From positions 2,415,351 to 2,479,350 of the forward strand of contig NC_079905.1 in assembly GCF_024868665.1 (NCBI RefSeq): DNA of 64,000 nt, read 5' to 3'. The translations under genes were made by a program, and so were the position numbers. Every line of letters begins with the position of its first letter. The first letter of the stretch is position 1. The notes beneath the pieces were generated by a model. It was not told the DNA's origin, did no database searches, and worked only from the letters and a program-made list of their open reading frames with translations. Source of the DNA: Triplophysa rosa. Taxonomy: Eukaryota; Chordata; Actinopteri; Cypriniformes; Nemacheilidae. Positions 35,201 to 47,567 of the stretch are shown here, piece after piece.

Positions 35201-38200
35201 TACATCTTCTCCAGGGCGTCCAGCAGGACCTTGCTCTCCGGATGCCCCAAGATCTCCCTGTTGACAGTGTGATTTGTTGATAAAACATATTTATGTGTTC
35301 TTTCTATTTAACAACATCTTTTCTTGAAAGTCTGTTATGTGCACCCCTTACCTTTTCACCTAGGTTACCTGGCACTCCATCCGCACCTGGAAGACCTCGA
35401 TGTCCCTGCCAGAACGATTCGATTTAATAATGTCCTCTTTCATTAGAAATGCTTTTGTAGTTTAGACACAGAGAGCAAACTCTCAACAACAGAGACTGTG
35501 AGAGAATTTAACGGCTCACCTTCATCCCTGGCAGACCGGGGAGCCCCTGTGGTCCGGCTGGACATGTTGTCTGACACTGCAAACGAATAAAAACAAACAC
35601 ATCAGGTCTATTCATCATTAACTGAAGATGCAGACAAAAACTGAATAAAACTGAATAAAGTGTGACCAGCCCGTAGCTTACTACATCACCTGACACATGC
35701 AGAAGACCCAAATACACTACATTTTTAAAATAACTTTTAAAGAAATCATTCCCCCAAATATGAAAATTCTCTCATCATTCATTCAAAGAGTGAGTAAATT
35801 ATGAGAATTTTCAGATTTTGAAGTATACTTTTAAGATCAGGGACCACAACAGAAACTGCAGCAATGTTAAATTGTTATTGATTAATATTAATTATCGTTT
35901 TTTTTTTTTTCTTAAGATGTGGGCCTTTGATGTCAAGGAGATGTTTTTCATGAATATGGATCTGCAGGTTGTGTGTGTCCTTTGAAACATGATTATTATT
36001 GAAATCTAACAAGCACTCACAGTTTCCCCACTCCCCTCTGGATTCCCAGCACCTGCCGGCCCCTATATGAGCAGATGACAGTAGGTTAGGTTAGATTCAC
36101 CAACACACACGCAAAAGCAAAGCATCTTATCAAATATTAAGTGTTTGGACCAGATCTGTGGAAAAGTTCTGAGCCGTACAGTAAAGGTTAACCGCAAGAA
36201 CACGACGAATTAAAAATGAATGAAAGGGATATTTCACAGGCAAAACAAAATTTCCCCATGTTTTACTCACCCTCAAAGCATCCTGACTGAATATGACGTT
36301 CTTCTTGAAGAATAATGCAGTCGGAATTATAATCCCTCGTATCATTATGCTTCCAAGCGGTAGAATGGGAGTGAATGGGAGTTGATTTTTTGAAGCTCCA
36401 AAAAGTGCATCCATCGATCAAAGAACTGCTCGACACGGCTCTGAGGTCTTAACAAAGGTCTTCTGAAGCGAATCGATGTGTTTGTTTAAAAAAAATATCC
36501 ATATTGACAGCACTATTAACATTGATGTCTAGCTTCCGTTATCCCTCGGCTGCACGTGAACCTGAGGCTTGTTTTTCCGGCAAATGACGGTGACGAAAGC
36601 TCCCGCGCAGAGGAGACGGTATCCTATTGGAACAAAACGAAAAATGCCGCGTTCGCCACCAGAACTTACGACACGTCTGCGTCATTTGCAGGAAAGACAA
36701 GCCTCAGGTTCACGCGTTAACATTAATAGTGCTGTCAATATGGATACTTCTCTTAAACAAATGCATCAATTCGCTTCAGAAGACCTTTGTTAAGACCTCA
36801 GAGCCTTGTCGAGCAGTTACACTTTTTTGAGCTTCAAAAAGTCAACGCCCATTCACTCCCATTTTACGGCTTGGAACTAAAATGATACGCGGTATTATAA
36901 TTTCGACTGCATTATTCTTCAAGAAGAAAGTCATATTCAGTCAGGATGCCTTGAGGGTGAGTAAAACACGGGATTTTTTGCCTGTGAAGTATCCCTTTAA
37001 TAGACACCTTCAAGACCCAATAAAATAAACAAAGTATAGTTTTAGGGACAATGTCAATTTAGGGACAACTTCTTAAGTTAAAATGTCTTTAATTTATCTC
37101 TTTGTTTCAAAATCAAATGAGTTTAAAACAGGAAAAAAACTGTGCGTCTCAAATCATCACATGGAGTCTTTAAATGCAATGCTTTGCACATACAGTGCAG
37201 TATATAGTACACATATTTATGTTCATAAAAGTTTAACAATAATTGTTTGCTATTAAAAATGGATTTAATGCTGAAATTGAAGATTTATAGTTGAATTTGG
37301 TTTTCACACGCTAAGAATACATTTTTTCATTGTCTAATGATTTAAATTGTGCTTCTTAAATTTGTATGTGTAATTGATGGGAGCAGGTCTTACGGCTGGT
37401 CCTGGAGGTCCGGGTGGGCCTGGAGGTCCTGAGAGGCCAAGACCTCCTCTTGGTCCAGGGGGACCCTGTGAAAACCAAAATCATTATGTATAATTATGAT
37501 GAGCGATGAGCGTCCTGAAAACTCATAGAAAGGTACACTGAAAGTAATCCGACCTCTGGTCCGATGTTTCCCTCATCTCCTGGAGTACCGGGCTTTCCCG
37601 AGGGTCCCTTTATCGGCACAAAACAGCGTTACAAATGTGTACTTTTACATTTAAATATAAGAATCGTTACATTTACACACGTTCAGTGATTGTGTACATG
37701 ATACATACTGGTGGTCCAACAGATTCTGGTCCCTAGAAAAGCAGATGTAAAAATAAGTCGAGCCTTTATAACACAAAGTATAACAGGAGAACGTACAGCA
37801 AATGCATCAAAGAACAAACTTCCAGTAAACAGTTAATGTTAACAATGAGCACTGGACAAAATGTTTATTTTGACTGAACTCACAGGGGCTCCAGGTGGTC
37901 CAGGAAATCCAGGAAGACCCTACCAAAACATTAAAAACATGTTAAAATGACAATTTACGTAAAAAAAGGAACATTCTGTTCCAAACACGTATGGCTTTTT
38001 TGTGAATAAAATAAAAAATAATTTAAGATAAATATTAAATGTTGTGAATGACAGTCCCCATTTACAAAAAAATCAATACATTTTTTCATAATTTTTTTAT
38101 CAAAATTGTGTTTTATAGAGAAAAGTAATTAATATAAGTTTGAAACAGTAAAAGCGTGACAAAATGATGACAATTTTCATACCATTATCTCAAACTTCAA

Positions 38201-41200
38201 ACTATTGAGCTTAACCTAAAATAGGGGGTGTTATGAGGTCACGTACTCTTTCTCCCACTGGCCCACGTGGCCCCATGGGTCCCATAGCTCCCTACACATT
38301 CACACAAAGAAAATCAATTAACAATACTGTTTCATTTAGCATAATGAATACAAACAAACATAACTGATAATCAAAAGGTCAAGCAAATCTACTTTGATGT
38401 GTATATCATTCTGTAATATTGTTCTGAGAGACAAACACATACACTCTCATTATAGTTGCTATTGAGTGTTGAGGTACGGTAAAGACAGTGTGTCGATACT
38501 AACCACAGCCCCCTGTAACCCTGGAAGTCCTCTCTGTCCTGGTAGTCCAATCTCACCCTTCTCTCCTTTACTGCCCTGCAACACACACACACCCACAAAC
38601 AAACAAACAAACAAACCCGGAGTCTTATCACCATTCAGCATCACATCCTGCTGTTGCTAAGATACAGTTGAGCACGGTGGCTCTATGCTAACTTGATTAG
38701 GGATGATGGACTCTCTCTGCTGCTCTCATCATGACCAGTATCACATCTGTGCAGTTTCTGACCTGTCTATGACGGATCAGAGAATAAAGCACACTTTCTG
38801 TAACCGATACGGACACGGGCAACAGGATTGATGGTGTGTTTCACATGAGTTACAAGAAATGCATTGCCTGATCAAGCAGTATAGAAACTTGCAGGTCTGT
38901 TTGGTGACATTCATTCTTACTGAATTAACTCAAAGTTTTTGTTTAATGCTGGAAATATATATATATTTACACTTATGATGCATTGCTCTTTATTAATAAC
39001 GCATGGCGCAGTGCAGGTAAAACTATAAAACTACTTAATTTTTTATTAAAAAACTACTAAAACATGCATGCAACTTGGCAATATGCAAAGTATACTTTAT
39101 AAAAAGTATTTTTAAGTTGAGTTTATGAAGGACATTCTTGTATTTTAAATCTGATTTTATTTTTCACTACGTATACATCAGGTGAACGTCATGAGGGCAT
39201 CCTTTATGAATGAGAATTACACTGGGTCAAAGAATTTTAGCGCATGAGATGTTCCTCCATACTTACCAGAGCTCCAGGAGTGCCTGGAGTACCTGGAACA
39301 CCCTGGAGAAAAGAAATACTGTGTTAAAACCAATAAGTGTAGGTCAGCGAGACAGGACAGATGTGATGGCATAAGAACATCTCTAATGAGCAGCTGCTGC
39401 TGCTCTAGACAGAAGAATGAATCCATAATGAATCGTCCGGCAAGAGAAGAGGACACCAAACACACGGCAGCTTCTATCTCATTAGCCCGTGTTGAGAACT
39501 GAGGTAAAGCTGTTTCAGGAACAGCTCTAATGGAAATTAGCATACAGGTTGAAGAAGATACAATCTGAAAATCCTGTGAAACCAAAACACATCCTGAAGT
39601 GTCGGTGACCTGATTTGTTCTGTAGTCTTGTGCTCTGCGTTTCTGCGAAAATCAGTGCTCAAAAAACATTTTAGTTTTCCTTTAGAATTGAGAAACTCGT
39701 CCATTCTTGAATTTAATGAAAAATTACTATATTAAGGTACACTGCAAACAATCCAATTAAAAACGAAACCTTCGTGGCAGCTGGGGTGGCAGAAATTAAA
39801 TATTTTTTATGTTTTTTTACCGTATTTCAAAAATGCATAAAACTGTAAAATTCTGACAGATTACCGGTTTTTAACAGTGTAGTAAGAAACTAGTAATAAG
39901 TAATAATAATAATACTTAACTGAGAATTATGAAAACAATAAATAAATAAATCTTGAGCGTAAAAACTTTAGAAAAAAACATTATGCTACACATAAATAAT
40001 GTCACAAATCATATATCTCATTTATTAATTTAAGCACGAAATATTTATTTAAATATTTTTCAAATTCAAGATGACAGCAATATTGGTACGCGATTTACCC
40101 TCAAGGAATAATATTGTTTACTAATAATATGATACCCTTACATCCACCTGTCAAAACCTGCTTGTAACTTGCAGGTTGAATGATTTTTACAAATAACTAT
40201 TCTAAAATTCATATTGAATTAAAAAACATACATCTCTTCCATCCCGACCATCATCTCCTGAGGGTCCACGTGGCCCCTCAGGACCCTCAGGGCCGGGTGG
40301 ACCGGGGACTGGCTTGGGGTCCGGCTAAAGAAGGTCAAAGAAGACATGAACACAATGAGTGAAAGTGCATTTTAAATGTTTTAAATCTCTACTCATTATT
40401 TGCTTTAGCAAAAAAATACCTGTTTTCGGAATCAGTAAAAAAGTAAAAATACAATTTTTGTCTTAAAATTTGTAATTAATTTAACACAATAAGCAATAAT
40501 AAAGAATTATTAGTTCTTAATATATATCTTAAACCATAAAAGAACCAAGTGTTCTGAAAAAAATCCCTAAATTACTTGAATAATTGTATTTTCTTATAAG
40601 ATGGTAAAGTTAAATTGACTTAAGACATTTTAACGTCTTAACAATAAATAAAAAAGTATGAAAGTAGTTTACCTTGTACTGTTGATTATTTACAGCACAT
40701 CATATTAGCTCTTTTAAATTAGCAAGAACAAAATGTTTCATATTAATGCTTTAGTTCCTCTTTCAAATCATGTTTTGTTTGCAGTAAGTACAGCCGGTAG
40801 CCATTTCAGCAACAAAGCATTGTAGCAGATTATTTGCATAAAAATAATAACGATACATTAATTGATTAAAAAAGGAAAACGATTGGTAAATTGAAAAAAT
40901 CAAATACCTCAGCATTGGCAAACATCTGAAGAAGCAAGAGAAAGAGAATAAAGATTATTGTAGAGTTAGTGAAAACAAAACCCTTCACCAAAAAGCTTTA
41001 GAGAAAGTGCACCTGTAGATGGCGCCACAACATGCGGCCCGTGACAGCACCCCGCCCGGCCTACTCATCCCAACCAAGCAGAAGCATACAAATTGACACT
41101 AAAATGTCAATCGATTAGCGGCAAAGTGGCTTGTGAGGTCTTCTGAGGCGACTAGCATAGCTAGCACTACTGCTAACACGTGAACATTTGCATTCTGAGT

Positions 41201-44200
41201 GACTTAGCGTTCTAACTTTAAAGCAGGGCTCCAGACTGTGAACAAATGGTCCAGCTTTCGATACAGCGAGAGCTCGCCCATGTCCGACCTGCAAATTTCT
41301 TCTAGTTGTTATTTCATGTTCAAAGACGAGAACGCGAGCCCGCCACCAAAGGCTGTGTGTGATAGTCAACTGCGGGTCACTGTTGTTTCCCGCTGGCGTT
41401 GTGGACTCGCACAATCCAGGTTGTTATTGACAAGTTTACACACAAAACCTGAGCGCATTACTAAAAAAACTACAAAAAATGCATTGTTATTTGTTAATTG
41501 ACTTTTCCAGGTTCCTATTAAAAACACATTTTCAAGCACAATTGTTTAGTTTTGCTCAAACAAGGAATGAGTCAAAAGTCATTTAGAAACATTGATTTCG
41601 TAAACTGTAAAAGCCGTTGCACATTGAGTCCGAAATTTGCGTCCGAAATTTCCGCACGTTAAAAGATAAATAAACGCCTTCAAGTTGTGTCAATCACATT
41701 TACACACTGCCCCCGATATTTTTGTCCGTTATAAAAAGATTTGGACTGGGTTCGATTTTCTGCATTTTTCGCATCCGTAGCAAGCATTTTGAGAGGTGTT
41801 TTGACAATCCAGAGACACCGTACAAACGAGCGCCAAATACGAAAACGACGCATACGAAAATTTCGGACTGTATGTGCAAAGACCTTAAAAGAGTTAGGGT
41901 CTTCAAAAACACACAGCTGAGTCTGTTTCTGTGTTTCTGTTCACATACTTTGCACAAATAAGTAGGCCTACTCTTTTGTTATGAGAAAATAGCAAAGAGT
42001 ATGCAGGTACTGGGACAAACTGTGCAGCCTACCGGATGTGACCTAGACGACATTGTGATGTTAACAATCACACTCATCAAAAATACAACTTTAAAAACAC
42101 TTTTTAATAGAGTTTAATCTATTATTTTGGTGTAGCGTCACTAAACTACTCCATCCGTATAGGCTACTTTTAGGATGACAATTTTAACATACTACTGCGA
42201 TTCGGAACACACTAATTCTAATTTTAAAACCTATGTGGGACAAATAGGGTTGTAATATTGATGTATTACGTATCATATACAAAGTATCTTGACATGATGT
42301 CTGTTCAATCTTATTGGTCGAACTGCCAACATTTGACCTTCGTCAACACACAAATTGTTTTAAAGTTTTGTTTGTTTAATTGTGTGCTATTATTATTGCT
42401 TTAGGAAGTTCTTATGGTTTAACTTTCTTCGTCTCTTTCTTCATTTGAATTTTGTGTTAAAACTAAAAAGCTTCATTTTTCAGTGACAGATCAGTTTGTG
42501 TTAATTTATACATAGAAGGTTCCTTAAGGCAGTGGTTCTCAAACTTTTTTGTTGTGAGGCCCCGTTTGTGTAGAGTGCATTGCTTAGCGGCCCCCCAAAT
42601 AAAGACTTATAATCTTAAACTTAAAATTTTAATTAAACCAAGAAAATATTCAGTTAAACAATGCTAAAACATAAATTCTTTTGGTTGGAGCCGTTGTTTC
42701 TCTGATGTTTGATTTCACAAAATTTATGATAAATATCTATATTTCTAAAATGCCACAAAATCTGTGGCCCCCCTGGAACCATCTTGGGGCCCCCCAGGAG
42801 GCCACGGCCCCCAGTTTGAGAACCTCTGCCTTAAGGTAAACCTTAAATGTTGTCAATTTTGTTTTAACAAAATAACAAATGTTGTAGAAAAAAATCATGT
42901 TTTGAAATAAATCTGTTATTTGAATTTTTGTGTCTTTTTTACATTTTGTTTAAAATATTGTAATACAATCGTAATTGTGAACCCAGCTTTGTTTATTGAA
43001 GTGCTTAGTGCATCATTACACCCCTAAACTGGGTGAATTGGGTCGCAGCCTGTGATTGGTCAATTTCTCGTACAGTATGGTTCACATTGTGGTTACCTCA
43101 GAAACAGGAAGTTCATTGCAGCTTTCCCTCTGAGCTCTCTTTGGATCGCAGTGAATCAGCATCCACTGCAGCTCAAACTATACAACACAAAACAAACACA
43201 CATTAGTGCAGGAGAAAATCTTCTTTACTGTCTTTACTGCATTCCTGGGTGGCAAAAACACTTCTGATCAATAATGATATTTAAAACTATATGTTTAAAT
43301 AATAACGTGTTCATAGTTCCCCTGAGCACAAGTCTGTTTTACTGTATGATTTTCATTAATCCGATCTTATATTTTACTGTGAGGTGTGATTGGCAGCACT
43401 ATCAGATCTGTTTTTATCCGGCGCTCTGACAGCAGGTGACACGGTGTTGAGGTTCTGCTGTCTGGCAGTTACAAAGATGGATGGTACCACTCATATGAGC
43501 GCGTGCCAACGACTGACAGTCACATTTATCACAGGTACAGACTATAACAGGCTGGAATGGATGTGATTGACAGGTACAGGGTGGCAGTAACATTGATCAC
43601 ATAAAGCTGGACATCCTATAGACGCAGTCCACAGAAAATCAATGCAAACTGGCTTGACTGTGGTCCAAGAAAGGTAATGAATGAACGTCTTACAAAACTG
43701 TTAATGTACACAAATCTGCATATCAATATTTTCTTAGAAAAGTCTAAATTTATATTATTTCAATAATATTTCAATATTATTCAAATAAAGCCTGCTCCAT
43801 AAGATGGAAAAATCTTGAATGATCTAAGGTAAACTTCAAAATTTCAATTATTTCTCCTAGACGTCAATGAGAATAAATGGTGAGCAAATAGAAACTTTTA
43901 CTTCAGTCTCATCTGCGTCTCCGATATTTCTCCAGAGCAAAAATGACAAGAAATCTCACGATGTCTCTGTCATTTGAGTTTCTGAAGAGATCTTAACAAT
44001 GTGTCAAACTGAGCTCAGATTTGTCAAGTCTGAAATCAAAAGTCAATATTATTGAAGATCTCAATCAGAATTATTATAGTTTTGATTTTAGTTTTATTCA
44101 TATTTTTATTTTTAGTTTAACTTTAGTTAAAGTTTTAGCAATTTTGGTATATGCTTTTGTCATTCTATATAATTAATTTGTTCATATTTTATGTTGCTAT

Positions 44201-45179
44201 ATAAGATTAATTAATTTATATTTTAGTTTTATTTTAGGTTTTGTTTATTATTATACTTTTAGTGCTTTAAACTTATTTCAGTTTATTTTTAAGGCAACGT
44301 TTCAATTTTGATTTCTGAACTTTAATTTTTAGTTGAGTATTTTATTTGATTTCAATGAACAGTAACGTTTTCAAAGTCTTTAAAGAGCCACCCCCATAGC
44401 AACAAAATTTTCCTTTGGGTTAAAAAAGTTAGGTTAAGGATTGTTTATGAACAACACATTAACAAAAGAGACTCTGTTGATTCTTACCACCACAGAGGTG
44501 TTGGGGTCAGAATCCAGCCGTCCAATCAGAGTGTCTCCCTCCGTGTTGACGTAGCCTTTCCTCTTGATGGGTTTCTGGTCCACAGGCTGACAGTCGACAT
44601 ACAGGGTCACCAGTTCCTTCTCCACGCCAACCATCACCTTGTGCCACTTGGTGTTGAAGAGAACGGACAGGCCTTGAAACGTGACGGTCTGGAGGTCTCC
44701 TTCCATAGTGGTGAGAAAGAACTCCAGGGCCTGCTGGTCTCCATTGAGACGCATGCCAGCCTGCTTAAAACCGTCCTCATCCACCACCTGCCAGATGTTC
44801 CACACCTTGTTCACGGTGTTCTTTATCATGCGGAAGGTGGTCATGAAGGAATATTCGTCGGGGAAGCCCCTCGGAAAGTTCAACCTGGTGTGATATGAAT
44901 AGAGATCTATTAAACATACCTGCATTTACATTTTTGCTTTTCTTAGTTTTAATTTCTAAGCTTTACAAAAGTTTAATTTTTGTTAAATTTCAATAAATCT
45001 AAAAGTTTAATAACGAACTAGAAATATAATTTCTCAATTAAAACAATACAATTCATAATAATTAAAATAACTCATAATTTTGACCAAAGTTATAATTTTG
45101 ATAAAGATGATGAAATTATTTCTCCTTTTAAAGTGTTCAGTGTGGCAAACCATTTCTCAAGATTTAAAGTAATTTATAT

Positions 45180-45217
<38 letters not shown>

Positions 45218-47525
45218 TACTGTATATATACGAATATTCATTATTTTTTATATTTTATTCCATTTTTATATTCTTACCTTCTGTATAAATATTCATACAC
45301 TGTAAAAAGAATGTAAGTTTACAGAATTTTTCTCAAATCAAAATTACAGAAAGACCGCAAATTTACAAGAAAAACAGGAAAATATATATTTTTGTAATTT
45401 TACAAGAAAAAGCGATTATTTCTGGTATATTTCAGTCACTCCGGCTGAACAAAACAAAAATGTAATGTAATGTAATTCTAATGAAGTCATCAGAAAGCAG
45501 GTTTTTGTATTAAAGCTTTAGTCTACTGCTCAAAATAGCAATTCCATCTCCATCTTCATTAAGGAAACATCCTGGCTTTACAAACACAAAGCATCTTTTC
45601 ATAGTTTTCCTCTGATTCATGAATGACAAATGGATCAGAGCCAAGTGGACCTTCATCTTCAAAGCTTTAGCTTGTGAGTTGTTTCAAAGAGACGTGTCGG
45701 GCTTTCATTGCAATGTTAACCAAACAGACCCTGTCTGGGGACCATCTGAGAATCAATTACCTTATCCGGCCGGACACGGACCCTCTCCGGGTGTGACCCC
45801 GCGTGGCGCTTTACGGGCAGAGACGCTCCGCAGGAGACTGAAGCTACAGCGCCCTTTAACCAGCTTGTAAATGGATGAAGGCAAAGCCATAAATATGAAG
45901 TTTCCTGTTGGCTAGTAAACTTAATGCAGGCCAATCTCACTCTCAAGAATTGACTTTCTCTAGTTTCATTTTTTCAGTCTCTGTTTTTTCTCACGTTCTC
46001 TGAGGGGAAGCTAAAACGGAAATTATAGGACTTCAAAGACGAACAGATAGTTAAAGATGAGTTCTCGTGGTTGGCAATCGAACAAAAAAGCTGGGTTGTT
46101 TGAACCAGTATGGACAATCACAACCGTTGGGTTTAAATGAGTCTATATGTTGGGTTGTTTGAAGTCATAATGCAATCCATGGTTTGGTTCAACATGGACA
46201 TCATTTGAATCAACATTATTTTAAGTATATACATGTAACTGTTTTCCGCACCGTACAATTTGTTTATTGTATTCACTGAAATTAATTTATCCAAGTACTT
46301 ATGAGGCCATTTGAGTGATTTTCCTTTTGAATTTGTCAAAAATAAGTGCATAAAATGAATGACTATGTGTGAATACAGATACAAGACTTTCAGATATCAC
46401 CATAGCATCTCTGATTCAATATGAACTTCTCTAAAAAAGAAAATTCAGCCATTATTTGTATGTAAGTGAAATCCGCTTTCGCTCAGGTGAGGTTTGGGCG
46501 CGGGGGCTTATCATTGCGTTTTTCTATAATGATACAGTTTTGTATCATTTACATTGTATAAATTCAAATTTTGGGTTTTATTTGTATTTATTAATTTGCC
46601 TTCTATTTTGTCTTAACATATCTACATATCTTAAAATATGCAATTACCATTGTTTTGTCTCAAGGTGCACACCAGTACTGTTTACATCTAACGCATTTTA
46701 ATAAAAGCGACCTAAAAATCCTAATTTAACTAAGGCATAGTCCCGTTTTAAACTAAGCCTTTTCTGTTCAAACGGGGCCAAGTATTTATAAAGTTTTATT
46801 TGTTTACAGTACGATATATAGTGAAACACTATTGTTTACTGTATAACACAGCATGGAGTAAAATTATATACACAAAGAAGAAAGAAATCTGAAAAACTTT
46901 TTAAAAAAGGAAAATGATAGGATTTAGAAAATTAAGGTTAAGAAAGTAGTATGCAATAGAGCTACAATACAATAGTTAAATTACAGCCACAATAAAATAG
47001 AATAACAACAAATAAGCAAAGAAATATGAAAGAATTCATATGAATAAGCCAACACATAAAATCCTTGCAAATGATTGTTATTATTTTTACAGCTAGTTAC
47101 GTACAAGCTTACAACTAGACTTAATACACATCTGGTTTAACAGCGCAGATATTTGAAGATAACTATCGTTCCCAAGCGCTGAGGTTTAACACAAGAACAT
47201 CCGTCGCTTATCTACGAGACTATGAGTTTGCAATAAGCACACACAAGTTGGGACGAGTCCAGAACATTACAGTAATAGCTCTTTTAGTTAAAAGTGGAGA
47301 CGGTTAGGGATCAAGCGTCTCTTTCTCTTCACATTACAATTTTACAAAAGGTTTGAGAGATAGACAACAGCTGAGCAGAAATGAGAGCGATGTGTTTGGG
47401 TATGCGGTGTTCTGCTATGTGTGTGCTTTATTAGAAGCTGTTTAGGGTTGCTAACACCTGTGTCTCACCTTTAATAATCGAACACCTGAAACAGGATCAT
47501 CACATATGTCAACATAGTCGCATGC

Positions 47526-47567
<42 letters not shown>

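Larger units (their letters stand above)
40926..43096. other. col9a1 intron, place of the short-form promoter in other vertebrates
   Basis: In chick and mammals, a second promoter between exons 6 and 7 makes a short form without NC4 (established knowledge). I looked for a minus-strand ATG with a hydrophobic run and a phase-0 donor here and did not find a convincing one. The intron has a MITE-like element (41600-41895) and an hAT element (42530-42828). Confidence 0.5.

Noticed and set aside
40926..43096. Alternative short-form promoter exon of col9a1
   Set aside because: Expected here from chick and mammals, but I found no minus-strand ATG with hydrophobic run and phase-0 donor. Only the absence of a clear signal can be stated.
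44641..44898. Plus-strand open frames of 70-85 codons
   Set aside because: They are antisense shadows of the TSPN exon of col9a1.
45619..45870. 83-codon plus-strand frame with Pro-rich text
   Set aside because: It is in a col9a1 intron, antisense, without Gly-X-Y register or any known motif.
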